A stretch of 32,349 nt of DNA from Nocardia testacea NBRC 100365 (GTDB lineage: Bacteria; Actinomycetota; Actinomycetes; Mycobacteriales; Mycobacteriaceae). How positions within the stretch are numbered: position 1 is the first letter of the stretch; every line of letters starts with the position of its first letter. Of this stretch, positions 20,902 through 29,396 are shown in pieces. The translations under genes were made by a program, and so were the position numbers. The notes beneath the pieces are model-generated. The model searched no databases. It was not told the DNA's origin and saw only the letters and a program-made list of their open reading frames with translations. The stretch spans positions 1-32,349 of the forward strand of contig NZ_BAGJ01000072.1 in NCBI RefSeq assembly GCF_000308775.1, given 5' to 3'.

Positions 20902-23838
20902 GTGAAGTTGAGTGTGCGAGGTCTGGCGGGTACGGCACGGCGGGTGATGTCCACCGCACAGAACGGGCTCGAGGTGATCCGCTTCGGCGGATTGGGCAGG
21001 GATACCGAGTCCTCACCGTTCGAGATCGCCGAGCGGCGGCCCATGTATCGCTTGCGCCACTACTTTCCCGCCACCCCCACCGGCGGCCCGGTGGTGCTGT
21101 TCGTACCGCCGCTCATGGTCAATGCCGATATCTGGGACGTCAACGGCGACGACGGCGCGGTCGGCATTCTGCACCGCAGCGGTATCGACTGCTGGGTCAT
21201 CGATTTCGGTTCCCCGTCGGTGGAGGAGGGCGGCTGGAAGCGGGACCTCGCCGACCATGTGCTCGCCGTGAACACCGCGATCGATACGGTCTGCGCCGCG
21301 ACGGGCCGCGATGTGCATCTGATGGGGTATTCGCAGGGCGGTATGTTCGCCTACCAGACCGCGGCCTTCCGGGCGAGCAAGGGGATCGCGAGCATCGTCA
21401 CCTTCGGCAGTCCCGTCGATATCGTGGCCGGGATGCCGCTGGGCGTGCCGCATGCCGCGGTATCGGATCTGGTGGATTTCGCCGCCGACCATGTGGTGCC
21501 GCGGCTGCCGATCACCGACCGGATGGTGCGGATCGGATTCCAGCTCCTCGATCCGGTCAAGACCGCCAAGGCGCGGATCGATTTCCTGCGCCAGCTGCAC
21601 GACCGCGAAGCGCTGCTGCCGAAGGAACGGCAGCGGCGCTTCCTCACCAACGAGGGCTGGATCGGCTACGCCGGGCCCGCCGCGGCCGACCTGCTCAAAC
21701 AGTTCGTCGTGCACAACCGCATGATGCTGGGCGGTTTCGTCATCCGGGACCAGCCGATCTCGCTGGCCGACCTGAAATGCCCGATCCTGGCCTTCCTCGG
21801 TGAGGTCGACGAGATCGGCCAGCCCGCCGCGGTGCGCGGTATCGTGCGGGCCGCACCGCGGGCCGAGGTATACGAGTCGACGGTGGTCTCGGGCCATTTC
21901 GGTCTCGTCGCGGGATCGGTCGCCACCAGGTGCACCTGGCCCCAGGTGCGCGACTGGGTCGGCTGGGTGGAGGGCGGTGATCCGCTGCCGGAAGGGATCG
22001 TGCCGATGACCGATCACGTCGCGGAGGGAGCGCCGAGTACCGCGGTGCGCCGCGCGGTGCACACCGCGGCGGCCCTGGTCGAGGTCGGCGCCGAGGTGAG
22101 CCGCACGCTCGAATATCTGGCCGCCAATACACTGCGCGGATCGGTGGGCGTGGTCGAGGGCGCCGCGCGCACGCTGCCCAGGTTGACCCGGCTCGGCACG
22201 ATCGAATCGACGACCCGGATCTCCATCGGCCGGCTGCTGGCCGAACAGGCCCGCCGGTCACCGCGCGGCGAATGCTTCCTCTTCGACGACCGGGTGCACA
22301 CCAATGCCGCGGTCGATATCCGGATCGATAATGTGGTGCGCGGCCTGATCTCGGTCGGGATCCGGCCCGCGACCCGGGTCGGGGTGGTGATGGAGACCCG
22401 GCCCAGCGCGCTGGTGACCCTGGCGGCGTTGTCGCGGCTCGGTGCCGTCGCGGTGCTCATGGCGCCCGAGAGCGATCTGACCACCGCCCTCGCGCAGACC
22501 GGGACATCGGTGCTGGTTTCGGACCCGGAGAACGTGCGCCATGCCGTCGCCACCGGAGCCCGGGTGTTCGTCCTCGGCGGCGGCGATGCCCGCGGCCTGG
22601 CGGTGCCCGCGGGTACCGATGTCGTGGATCTCGAACAGGTCGATCCCGAGCAGGTCCGGGTGCCGGGCTGGTACCGGCCCAACCCGGGACGCGCACGGGA
22701 ACTGGCGTTCATCCTGGTCGCCGGGGTCGGTGACCGGCTGGATATCAAGTACATCACCAACCACCGGTGGGCGCTGTCGGCGTTCGGCACCGCTTCGGCG
22801 GCCGATCTCGATCACAAGGACACGGTGTACTGCCTGGCACCGCTGCACCATTCCTCCGGGCTGCTGGTGAGCCTGGGCGGAGCCATCGCCGGCGGGAGCC
22901 GGATCGCGCTCGCCCGTTCCCTGGATCCGGGTCGCTTCGCCGAAGAAGTCCACCGCTACGGGGTCACGGTCGTGACGTACACGTGGACGATGCTGCGCGA
23001 TATTCTCGACGCCGAGGTCTTCCCGGAGGGGCACGCGCATCCGATACGGCTGTTCATCGGCTCCGGAATGCCCGCCGGGCTGTGGCGTCGCACCGTCGAA
23101 CAGTTCGCGCCCGCCCGGGTGCTCGAGTTCTACGCCTCCATCGAGGGCGATGTGGTGCTGGCGAATGTGCCCGGTGTGAAATTCGGCTGCAAGGGCCGTC
23201 CGGTGCCCGGAACGGCACGGGTGGAACTGGTCGCCTACGACCCGGTCTCCGGCACGGTCCAGGTCGACGACAACGGGTACGCCCGCCGCTGCGCCGACAA
23301 CGAGGTCGGTCTGCTGATCGGCTCGGCCGGGGCGAGCGTGGACCTGTCGCTGGGTGGATTGCGCGGAGTCTTCGAACCGGAGGACTCCTGGCTGCCCACC
23401 GAGAACCTGTTCCGGCGCGACAGCGACGGCGACTACTGGCTGGTCGACCGGATCGACACCGTGATCCGGACCCGGCGCGGCCCGGTGTTCACCCAGCCCA
23501 TCGTGGATGTGCTCAACGATATCGCCGCCGTCGATATGGAGGTGGCCTACGCGCTGCCCGTGCGCGACCGGGTGCTCGCCGTCGCCGCGGTGAGCGTACG
23601 ACCGGGATTCCGGCTGGAATCCGGCGATATCACCGATGCCCTGCGCGCGCTGGCGCCCGACCAACGCCCGGATGTCGTGTACGTCGTCGACGATATCCCG
23701 CGCAGTCCGTCGTTCCGGCCCTCGGCGCACGCGGTCGCGGCGGCGGGTGGCCCGCGGCCCGGCCCGCTCACCTGGTGGTACGAACCGGAATCGGAAACCT
23801 ACGAAGCGCTCACCGAGGCCGATCCCGCGAAATTGTGA
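20902..23838 (+). CDS. Lipase / acyl-CoA synthetase-like fusion protein (Rv1683-like)
   Basis: A 978-residue two-domain protein. Residues about 20-360 are a PhaC-like alpha/beta hydrolase with a complete triad: Ser144 in GYSQGG, Asp303 in LGEVDEIGQP, His332 in SGHFG. Residues about 430-950 resemble a fatty-acyl-AMP ligase/FadD domain (FYASIEGDV near 743, LVDRIDTVIRTRRGP near 847). M. tuberculosis Rv1683 has the same layout and has been tied to lipid-droplet and triacylglycerol turnover. In the synthetase half several key positions look changed: the Thr/Ser/Gly P-loop reads LVAGVGDRLDIK, the Asp of 'TGD' is Asn (PTENLFRRD), and the C-terminal catalytic Lys region is SPSFRPSAHA. The hydrolase should be active; the ligase half may bind rather than activate acyl groups. 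GGGAGCGGAA precedes the GTG. Confidence 0.92.
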   Translation: MKLSVRGLAGTARRVMSTAQNGLEVIRFGGLGRDTESSPFEIAERRPMYRLRHYFPATPTGGPVVLFVPPLMVNADIWDVNGDDGAVGILHRSGIDCWVIDFGSPSVEEGGWKRDLADHVLAVNTAIDTVCAATGRDVHLMGYSQGGMFAYQTAAFRASKGIASIVTFGSPVDIVAGMPLGVPHAAVSDLVDFAADHVVPRLPITDRMVRIGFQLLDPVKTAKARIDFLRQLHDREALLPKERQRRFLTNEGWIGYAGPAAADLLKQFVVHNRMMLGGFVIRDQPISLADLKCPILAFLGEVDEIGQPAAVRGIVRAAPRAEVYESTVVSGHFGLVAGSVATRCTWPQVRDWVGWVEGGDPLPEGIVPMTDHVAEGAPSTAVRRAVHTAAALVEVGAEVSRTLEYLAANTLRGSVGVVEGAARTLPRLTRLGTIESTTRISIGRLLAEQARRSPRGECFLFDDRVHTNAAVDIRIDNVVRGLISVGIRPATRVGVVMETRPSALVTLAALSRLGAVAVLMAPESDLTTALAQTGTSVLVSDPENVRHAVATGARVFVLGGGDARGLAVPAGTDVVDLEQVDPEQVRVPGWYRPNPGRARELAFILVAGVGDRLDIKYITNHRWALSAFGTASAADLDHKDTVYCLAPLHHSSGLLVSLGGAIAGGSRIALARSLDPGRFAEEVHRYGVTVVTYTWTMLRDILDAEVFPEGHAHPIRLFIGSGMPAGLWRRTVEQFAPARVLEFYASIEGDVVLANVPGVKFGCKGRPVPGTARVELVAYDPVSGTVQVDDNGYARRCADNEVGLLIGSAGASVDLSLGGLRGVFEPEDSWLPTENLFRRDSDGDYWLVDRIDTVIRTRRGPVFTQPIVDVLNDIAAVDMEVAYALPVRDRVLAVAAVSVRPGFRLESGDITDALRALAPDQRPDVVYVVDDIPRSPSFRPSAHAVAAAGGPRPGPLTWWYEPESETYEALTEADPAKL

Positions 23839-23859
23839 TCCTTGCCCGCCGGGTCCGGT

Positions 23860-24996
23860 TCAGCACCGGTACGCGGTGACCGCGTCGAGCACCCGGTGGA
23901 TCTGGTCCCGGGTGAGCATGGGCCACAGCGGCAACCGCACGATACTCGCCGCGAACCGGGCGCTGCGGGTGCACGGGTGGGGCGTCCGGCCGTATTTGAG
24001 GCCCGCGGCGCTGGAGTCGAGTGGCACGTAGTGGAACGGCGCCACGATCCCGCGCTCGGCGAGATGCCGGATGAGGCCGTCGCGGACCTCCTCGGTCGGC
24101 ATACGCAGGTAGAAGAGATGCGCGGTATGGCGCCGGTCCGGCGGCACCGACATCGTGGTCACCCCCTGCCCGGCCGCCCAGGAACCGAGCCCGGCCGCGT
24201 AGGTGTGCCACACCCGGTGCCGGGCGCGCTGAATGGTGTGGAATTCGGCGAGCTGCGCGTCGAGCACGGCGGCATTGAGTTCACTCGGCAGATAACTGGA
24301 CCCGATGTCCTGCCAGGAGTACTTGTCCACCTGGCCGCGCAGGAAACGGGCCCGATCGGTGCCCTTCTCCCGGATGATCTCGGCGCGGCCCATCAGGATG
24401 TCGTCGGAGAGCAGCAGCGCGCCGCCCTCACCGCAGTGCACGTTCTTGGTGTCGTGGAAACTCTGGGTGCCCAGCGTGCCCAGGGTGCCGAGTGCTCGGC
24501 CCCGCCAGGTTCCGCCGAGTCCGTGGGCGTTGTCCTCGATCAGCGCCAGACCGTGCCGGTCGGCGAGGTGTTGCAGCGCGGCCATATCGGCGGCCACACC
24601 GCCGTAGTGCATGACCACGATCGCCTTGGTGTGGTCGGTGATCGCCGCCGCGGCGGCCTGCGGGTCGATATTGCCGGTGGTGCTGTCGATATCGACGAAA
24701 ACACAGGTGGCACCGTGCACCGCGAACGCCGCGGCAGTGGAGGTGAACGCGAAACTCGGGACGATCACCTCGTCGCCGGGCCCCAATTCGAGCAGCAGCG
24801 CGGCCAGTTCCAGCGCGTGGGTGCACGAGGTGGTCAGCAGCACGTGGCGGGCCCCGGTGATCTCGGCGAGCTTCGCGGTGGCCGCGGCGGTGAACGGGCC
24901 GTCACCGTGACAGTGGTCGGAATCGAGTACGGCGGTCACATTGGACAGTTCCGCCGCCGACCGATAGGGCCGGCTGAAGATGATCCGCTCGGTCAC
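23860..24996 (-). CDS. wecE: WecE/RffA-like sugar aminotransferase (DegT/DnrJ/EryC1/StrS family)
   Basis: A 378-residue PLP enzyme. It closely follows the WecE pattern, which makes dTDP-4-amino-4,6-dideoxygalactose from dTDP-4-keto-6-deoxyglucose and glutamate. Marks: TSCTHALELAALLL near 57 (phosphate-binding), GDEVIVPSFAFTSTA, HYGGVAADM, EDNAHGLGG with cofactor-binding Asp155, and SFHDTKNVHCGEGG with PLP lysine Lys184. The frame runs far upstream, but the GTG at 24996 overlaps the stop of the glycosyltransferase gene and the homology starts at TERIIFSRPYRS. No rmlA or rmlB is in the window; the dTDP sugar must come from elsewhere. The exact product sugar is inferred from family. Confidence 0.92.
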   Translation of the reverse strand: MTERIIFSRPYRSAAELSNVTAVLDSDHCHGDGPFTAAATAKLAEITGARHVLLTTSCTHALELAALLLELGPGDEVIVPSFAFTSTAAAFAVHGATCVFVDIDSTTGNIDPQAAAAAITDHTKAIVVMHYGGVAADMAALQHLADRHGLALIEDNAHGLGGTWRGRALGTLGTLGTQSFHDTKNVHCGEGGALLLSDDILMGRAEIIREKGTDRARFLRGQVDKYSWQDIGSSYLPSELNAAVLDAQLAEFHTIQRARHRVWHTYAAGLGSWAAGQGVTTMSVPPDRRHTAHLFYLRMPTEEVRDGLIRHLAERGIVAPFHYVPLDSSAAGLKYGRTPHPCTRSARFAASIVRLPLWPMLTRDQIHRVLDAVTAYRC

Positions 24997-26147
24997 CTCG
25001 CCGCCGCCTCGGCGGGCCGCCGCCCCGCCGCGGCCGTCGGCTTCTCCGGTGGCCGCGGCGTCGGCGATTCCACCGTCAGGTACAGCGGTTTGCCGACCAG
25101 GATGTGCAGGACCACCCCGAGATATTCGGCGATCAGGCCGAGTGAGAACAGCACCGCGCCCGAGCACAGCAGCAGCACCACGATGATGGAGGCCCAGCCT
25201 TCCGGGTCCGCGCCCTCGCCGGTCAGCGCCGTGTAGACGATCACGCCGGCCAGCGCCGCGCCGGCCAGCGCCAGCGTCACCCCGAGCAGGCTCACCAGCC
25301 GCAGCCCGCGGGTTCCGGTGCACAGCACCATCTTCCAGAACAGGGAGAACAGCCTCCGGTAGTTGTACCCGGATTCGGCCCGGCCCTCGGTGCGCAACAA
25401 CACGGGGACCGTCGCGGTCCGGCCCACGACCCAGGTCAGTGCGACATCGAGATAGGCGCCGTTGGCCGCGACCTCGGCGAGCCGGCGACCGATATCGCCG
25501 CGGATCAGCCGGAAACTCTCGAACCGGGTGGAGGCGGGGAAGGCGAAAAGCGTGGCCAGCACCAGTTTCGCGCCGCGCGAGGTGAGGTTGCGCAGCGGAC
25601 CGTGCGGGCGGGTGTTGGTGGGCCGCGAGTAGACCAGGTCGGCGCGTTCGCGATACGCCGCGTCCAGGAACGCGGCGATATGGGCCGGGTCGTGCTGTCC
25701 GTCCTCGTCCATGGTGACGACCCAGCGACCCCGGGCGGCGGCCAATCCGGCGATGGTGGCCGCGTCCTGTCCGTAGTTGCGGCTCAACCAGACCACGCGC
25801 ACCTGCCGGTATTCCCGGGCCAGCCGCTGGAGTACGAGATCGGAGCGGTCGGGACCGTGATCGTGCACCAGCACGATCTCGGCGACGCGGAAGACGATCC
25901 CGCCGGGTGTCGCGGTGGGCACGGCCAGCCGGTCCAGTTCCCGCACGAGGGCAGCGACGGTCTGTTCGCCGCGGTACACCGGGACCACCACCGAAAGACC
26001 GCACACTTCGGGCGAATCGGATTCGAAGCTCCGGGACGGGTAGACGGTTCCGGGTTGTCGGGCCGCGGTGGCGAGATCGGGAACGGAGCGGGCCGCCGGC
26101 GGCCGATCGGCGGCCCGGGCGGACGCGAAACTGGGAGAAAACGGCAT
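24993..26147 (-). CDS. Polyprenyl-phosphate sugar synthase, GT2 (GtrB/CsbB/ArnC-like)
   Basis: A 384-residue membrane-bound glycosyltransferase. The GT-A domain (about 50-275) opens with LSVVVPVYRGEQTVAALV, shows VHDHGPDRS in place of the usual DDGS, WLSRNYGQDAATIAGL, and the metal-site motif MDEDGQHDP near 163. RGYLDVAL-type and KMVL regions follow, then two membrane helices (about 280-350) typical of GtrB, CsbB and ArnC. These enzymes move a sugar from a nucleotide to decaprenyl/undecaprenyl phosphate on the inner membrane face. The first 45 residues are low-complexity; a later start is possible. The stop overlaps the wecE start, so the aminotransferase and this enzyme are coupled, suggesting the amino sugar is the one loaded on the lipid. 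Confidence 0.92.
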   Translation of the reverse strand: MPFSPSFASARAADRPPAARSVPDLATAARQPGTVYPSRSFESDSPEVCGLSVVVPVYRGEQTVAALVRELDRLAVPTATPGGIVFRVAEIVLVHDHGPDRSDLVLQRLAREYRQVRVVWLSRNYGQDAATIAGLAAARGRWVVTMDEDGQHDPAHIAAFLDAAYRERADLVYSRPTNTRPHGPLRNLTSRGAKLVLATLFAFPASTRFESFRLIRGDIGRRLAEVAANGAYLDVALTWVVGRTATVPVLLRTEGRAESGYNYRRLFSLFWKMVLCTGTRGLRLVSLLGVTLALAGAALAGVIVYTALTGEGADPEGWASIIVVLLLCSGAVLFSLGLIAEYLGVVLHILVGKPLYLTVESPTPRPPEKPTAAAGRRPAEAAAR

Positions 26148-26298
26148 TGGCGAGATCGACTTTCGACGGTGGATAACGCGTGCCGGGTCTCGATGACGCT
26201 GGTGAGCCCGAGAAATGCGAACTCTAGCAGGTGTGGTGCGGGCGAGGCGGGCAGATGCGAAAGCGCGTCGTTCCGGCCGGGTAACCCGCTGCGGGCGG

Positions 26299-26314
26299 TA
26301 GGGTCTGGGACCCG
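26299..26314 (+). promoter_or_regulatory. Candidate -10 box before the YfhO-like gene
   Basis: TAGGGT at 26299-26304 fits TANNNT, 9 bases before the GTG at 26314. No good ribosome site is seen, so the transcript may be leaderless or nearly so. The 166-base divergent spacer (26148-26313) shows no clear operator. Confidence 0.35.
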
Positions 26315-28650
26315 TGGCGGATGGTCGAGCCGAGAATCGGCGGGATGTGGTCCGGTGGGGTCTGGTGTGCGCGGCGGGAGTGCTCGCCGCCTATCTCGCT
26401 GTCCTGCTGGCGAATTCCCGGCATTTCTACACCGACGACACCGAGTCCCAGTACGCGCCGCTGTGGGTGATGACCGGCCGCGCTCTGCGGGAGGGGCGGT
26501 TCCCGGTACTGGTGCCGGAGAACTGGCTGGCCGGCAACTACGCGATCGAGGAGACCGGTCTGCTCAATCCACCGCAGCTACTGATCGATCTGCTCGCGGT
26601 CTCGGTGGACGATCTCGCGCTGTACGCGACACTGGTCAAACTTCTGTTCGCGGTTGTGCTGGGGCTCGGCGTCTACCGGGTCTGCCTGACCTACGGTGGC
26701 CGCCCGGCCTGGTCGGCGGTGGCCGGAGTGGCTTTCCCCTGTAGTGGTTTCCTGCTGTTCTTCGACGCGGCCAGCTGGATGACCGCGTTCACCGGGACCG
26801 CCTGGCTCGTGCACGCCTGGGCGTCGGGCGTGCGCTACGCCCGGGGCCGCGGCGGGCCGGTCCCGGTTTTCGTCTTTCTCTACCTGACGATCTCGGTGCA
26901 GTACGTTTTTCCCGCGGTGGAAGCGGCTGTGCTGTTCGCCACCGTGCTCCTCGGTGAATTCGTGTACCGGCGGCAGTGGGCGCCGGTGGTCCGGCTCGCC
27001 CTGGTGGCCGGGTGCGCGGCGGTGGCCGGTCTGGCGACCTATCTGCCGAGTCTGCTCACCGCCGATGTCACCTGGCGCGGCGCGTCGGAGATCCGTAACG
27101 ACCAGTTCCTGACCGTGCCGTGGTCGGAATCGCTGAACGCCGGCCTGCCCAGCACGCTGCCCGCCTTCACGTCCTGGTGGGGATATGTGCAGCCGCTGCC
27201 CATGGTCTATATCGCCTGGTTCCTGATCCCGGCGCTGGCCTTCGTCGACTGGCGCCGCGCGGCGGGCGCGGCCCGGGAGCTGAGCGGGCCCGCCCTCTTC
27301 GCCGTGCTGACCCTGCTGTGGACCGCCGGCCCCGGGACCATGGGCCCGCTGCGCTGGCCGGCCCGGGTACTGCCGATGGTCGCGCTGGCGCTGCTCGTGC
27401 TGGTGTGTGTGCTGCTCGGTCGGTTCGGCACGGTCGCCGGCACCCGGCGGCGCGGTACAGCCGCCGCGGTACTGGTCGTGTTGATGCTGGCGCGTTCCGC
27501 CGCGGCCGCCCCGGCGGCGGTGCTCGGTCACCTGATGGCCGCGGCCGGGGTGGGTGCGCTGGGGGCGGTCGTGGTGTGGCTGGGCCGGGCGCGTGGGCAG
27601 GCCGCGGCCTGCCTGCTCACGCTGGCCGCGGTGGCCCCGATCGCTTATCTCCAGGTGCACGCGGCCCAGCCCACGCCCATGAGCTGGAATCTGCCCACGA
27701 AGCGGTCGGAGATGAAGGCGGCCTTCCCCGATTTCCCGGGCACCACGCTGCAACTGGGCGACCGGGCGCTGATCTCTCCCGAGGAGCGCACCCTCGACGG
27801 CGCCTACGGATCGCTGGCCTTCGGTAATTACGCCAAGAACCTGGAGGCCGACTATGTAGGCGGCTATACGCCCAACGGTCACTTCTATTTCGGCCATCTG
27901 CTGTGTATGCGCTGGGATGTCAGCGTCTGCCCCGACGCCTACCGGCGGGCCTTCGCGCCGGAACCCGAAACCGGGCGGCCGCTGGTGGATCTGATGCTGG
28001 TCGACCGTGTGGTCCTCCAGCGTGCCCTGTTCCCCGGAGCGCGCGAGCAGCCCGCGCCCACCGGCTGGAAATGGGTGGACCCCCCGGGTCACGAGCAGTA
28101 CATCGCGGTTCTCGAACGCGAATCCGGCCCGGTGTCGGGACGCACCGGCCGGGTCGCCCACACCGACGGGGTCACCGTCGGCGCCACTGTCGAATCGGAC
28201 ACCACCAGCCGGGTCCGGGTCGATTCGCCCACCGGCGGCCGGATCGTTTTCGCCCGGCTGGGCTGGCCGGGGTACCGCGCGCACCTCGACGGCCGCCCGC
28301 TACCGATCGAGGTGGTCGCGAACAGTTTCGTCGCCGTGGACATCCCGCCCGGCACCAGCGGGGGCGATCTGGAACTCACCTGGCGGCCGCCCGGCTGGAA
28401 GATCGGCGCCGCGCTCATGGCAGCCGGATTGCTCGGTCTCGCGGGCCTGACGATCGACCACCGGCGTGGCCGCCGACGTCCTGGCCACTCGCCTGCCGGA
28501 CCTGCTGGAGTTCCTGTCGGCCCGGCCGAACGGGTCGCCGACCAGGTCGCTTCTCCCGACGACCCGACGGCTCCGCCCGACGACCCGGTTGCTCCGTCGC
28601 CCGCCGACCCGGTGGCCGGCGGTCCGGGTCCTGTCGTCGCCCGCCCGTGA
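26314..28650 (+). CDS. YfhO-like membrane glycosyltransferase (GT-C fold)
   Basis: A 778-residue protein with about 12 membrane segments. After the first helix it shows the family pattern DDTESQYAPLWVMTGRALRE near residue 41 (acidic catalytic loop outside the membrane), NWLAGNYAIEETGLLNPPQL, and FPCSGFLLFFDAASW. After the last long helix run, a soluble external beta domain (about 500-700) ends with VFARLGWPGYRAHLDGRPLP and DLELTWRPPGWKIG, matching the YfhO C-terminus. YfhO takes a sugar from polyprenyl phosphate and adds it to a cell-wall polymer outside the cell (lipoteichoic acid in Bacillus and Listeria). Actinobacteria lack that acceptor, so arabinogalactan, lipoarabinomannan or another envelope glycan is likely here. 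The final 70 residues are a Pro/Asp/Ala-rich tail. Stop overlaps the gtrA start. Confidence 0.87.
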   Translation: MADGRAENRRDVVRWGLVCAAGVLAAYLAVLLANSRHFYTDDTESQYAPLWVMTGRALREGRFPVLVPENWLAGNYAIEETGLLNPPQLLIDLLAVSVDDLALYATLVKLLFAVVLGLGVYRVCLTYGGRPAWSAVAGVAFPCSGFLLFFDAASWMTAFTGTAWLVHAWASGVRYARGRGGPVPVFVFLYLTISVQYVFPAVEAAVLFATVLLGEFVYRRQWAPVVRLALVAGCAAVAGLATYLPSLLTADVTWRGASEIRNDQFLTVPWSESLNAGLPSTLPAFTSWWGYVQPLPMVYIAWFLIPALAFVDWRRAAGAARELSGPALFAVLTLLWTAGPGTMGPLRWPARVLPMVALALLVLVCVLLGRFGTVAGTRRRGTAAAVLVVLMLARSAAAAPAAVLGHLMAAAGVGALGAVVVWLGRARGQAAACLLTLAAVAPIAYLQVHAAQPTPMSWNLPTKRSEMKAAFPDFPGTTLQLGDRALISPEERTLDGAYGSLAFGNYAKNLEADYVGGYTPNGHFYFGHLLCMRWDVSVCPDAYRRAFAPEPETGRPLVDLMLVDRVVLQRALFPGAREQPAPTGWKWVDPPGHEQYIAVLERESGPVSGRTGRVAHTDGVTVGATVESDTTSRVRVDSPTGGRIVFARLGWPGYRAHLDGRPLPIEVVANSFVAVDIPPGTSGGDLELTWRPPGWKIGAALMAAGLLGLAGLTIDHRRGRRRPGHSPAGPAGVPVGPAERVADQVASPDDPTAPPDDPVAPSPADPVAGGPGPVVARP

Positions 28651-29117
28651 CCGATTCCGTCGGGTGCCCGGCCACTTCACCCGGCAGCTCGCTCGGGGCA
28701 CCCGCCGACCCGGGCCCGTTGCTGCGGCTCGTGCGTCGGCGGGAACTCGCCTTCGCGGTCGTCGGCGCCGTGAACACAGCGATGGGAATCGGTCTGACCG
28801 TCGGGTGGCTGTGGTTGCTCGGAACTGCCGTGCCACCCTCGGTGGCGGTGGCGGCCGCGTACGCCACCGGCGTCGGTATCGCGTTCGCACTGCACCGCAA
28901 TCTCGTATTCCGGGTCCGCGGCCGGGTCCTGCGGGATTTCGTCGCATTCGTGGCCGTCAACAGCGGCGGACTGGTCGCCAACGCGCTGCTGCTCGAACTC
29001 GCGGTCACAGTGCTCGGTTTTCCCCGGGCGCCGGCCGCGGTGGTGGTGATGGGCACGGTCGCGGTCGGCAGCTACTTCGGCCACCGCTCGATCTCGTTCC
29101 GTCGACCGGTAGGTTGA
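28647..29117 (+). CDS. GtrA-family membrane protein (lipid-linked sugar flippase)
   Basis: A 156-residue protein with four membrane helices beginning near residue 32 (LAFAVVGAVNTAMGIGLTVG). VGIAFALHRNLVFRVRGR and DFVAFVAVNSGGLVANALLL are the usual GtrA motifs and SYFGHRSISFRR ends the fold. GtrA/GtcA proteins are thought to flip polyprenyl-phosphate sugars across the membrane. GTG 28647 overlaps the stop of the YfhO-like gene (GTGA), so the two are coupled. Together with the GT2 and YfhO genes it completes the three-part system of synthase, flippase and transferase. Confidence 0.9.
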   Translation: MTDSVGCPATSPGSSLGAPADPGPLLRLVRRRELAFAVVGAVNTAMGIGLTVGWLWLLGTAVPPSVAVAAAYATGVGIAFALHRNLVFRVRGRVLRDFVAFVAVNSGGLVANALLLELAVTVLGFPRAPAAVVVMGTVAVGSYFGHRSISFRRPVG

Positions 29118-29123
29118 AGCCCA
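29110..29123 (+). promoter_or_regulatory. Candidate -10 box with leaderless start for the Trm112-like gene
   Basis: TAGGTT at 29110-29115 fits TANNNT and lies 7 bases before the ATG at 29123. It overlaps the last codons of gtrA, so the small gene may have its own promoter as well as read-through. Confidence 0.35.
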
Positions 29124-29353
29124 TGTCGGAGGAAACCATTCTGGACCCCACCCTGCTGAGTCTGCTGGCGTGCCCGCAGGACAAGGGTCAGCTGCATCTG
29201 GTGCGCGCCGCCGACGGCGCGGATCTGCTGTACAACCCGCGGCTGCGCCTGGCCTACCCGATCGACAGCGGTATCCCGGTACTGCTCGCCGACGAGGCAC
29301 GCCCGGTTGACGACGCCGAGCACGCCGATTTCGCCCACCAGTACGGAGAGTGA
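29123..29353 (+). CDS. Trm112-like small protein (Rv1684-like)
   Basis: A 76-residue cytoplasmic protein of the Trm112/YcaR type: LLSLLACPQDKGQLHLV near residue 10, then NPRLRLAYPIDSGIPVLLAD near 42. In the zinc form of the family four Cys are expected. Only one Cys is present here, so zinc is unlikely. Trm112 acts as a partner that activates methyltransferases. A bacterial role is not settled, and no methyltransferase is next to it in the window. Convergent with the TetR gene, sharing a hairpin. Confidence 0.85.
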   Translation: MSEETILDPTLLSLLACPQDKGQLHLVRAADGADLLYNPRLRLAYPIDSGIPVLLADEARPVDDAEHADFAHQYGE

Positions 29354-29359
29354 CGACCC

Positions 29360-29396
29360 GGGTCAGGACTCACCGGCGGCGGCCGAGTCCTGACCC
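29360..29396. terminator. Bidirectional terminator between the Trm112-like and TetR genes
   Basis: GGGTCAGGACTC (29360-29371) pairs perfectly over 12 bases with GAGTCCTGACCC (29385-29396), loop of 13 bases. On the minus strand the hairpin lies within the last codons of the TetR gene, whose residues DLGQDSAAAGES it encodes. It sits 6 bases after the Trm112-like stop. Confidence 0.7.

Noticed and set aside
23860..26004. A single very long minus-strand frame that would fuse extra sequence to the N-terminus of the WecE-like enzyme
   Set aside because: The upstream 336 codons are Arg/Gly/Pro-rich antisense-type sequence over the glycosyltransferase gene in another frame. WecE homology begins exactly at the GTG at 24996, which overlaps the upstream stop.
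26578..28284. A 568-codon minus-strand frame opposite the YfhO-like gene
   Set aside because: Composition (Gln/Arg/Gly/His-rich) is that of an antisense shadow; the plus-strand frame has clear membrane helices and YfhO motifs.
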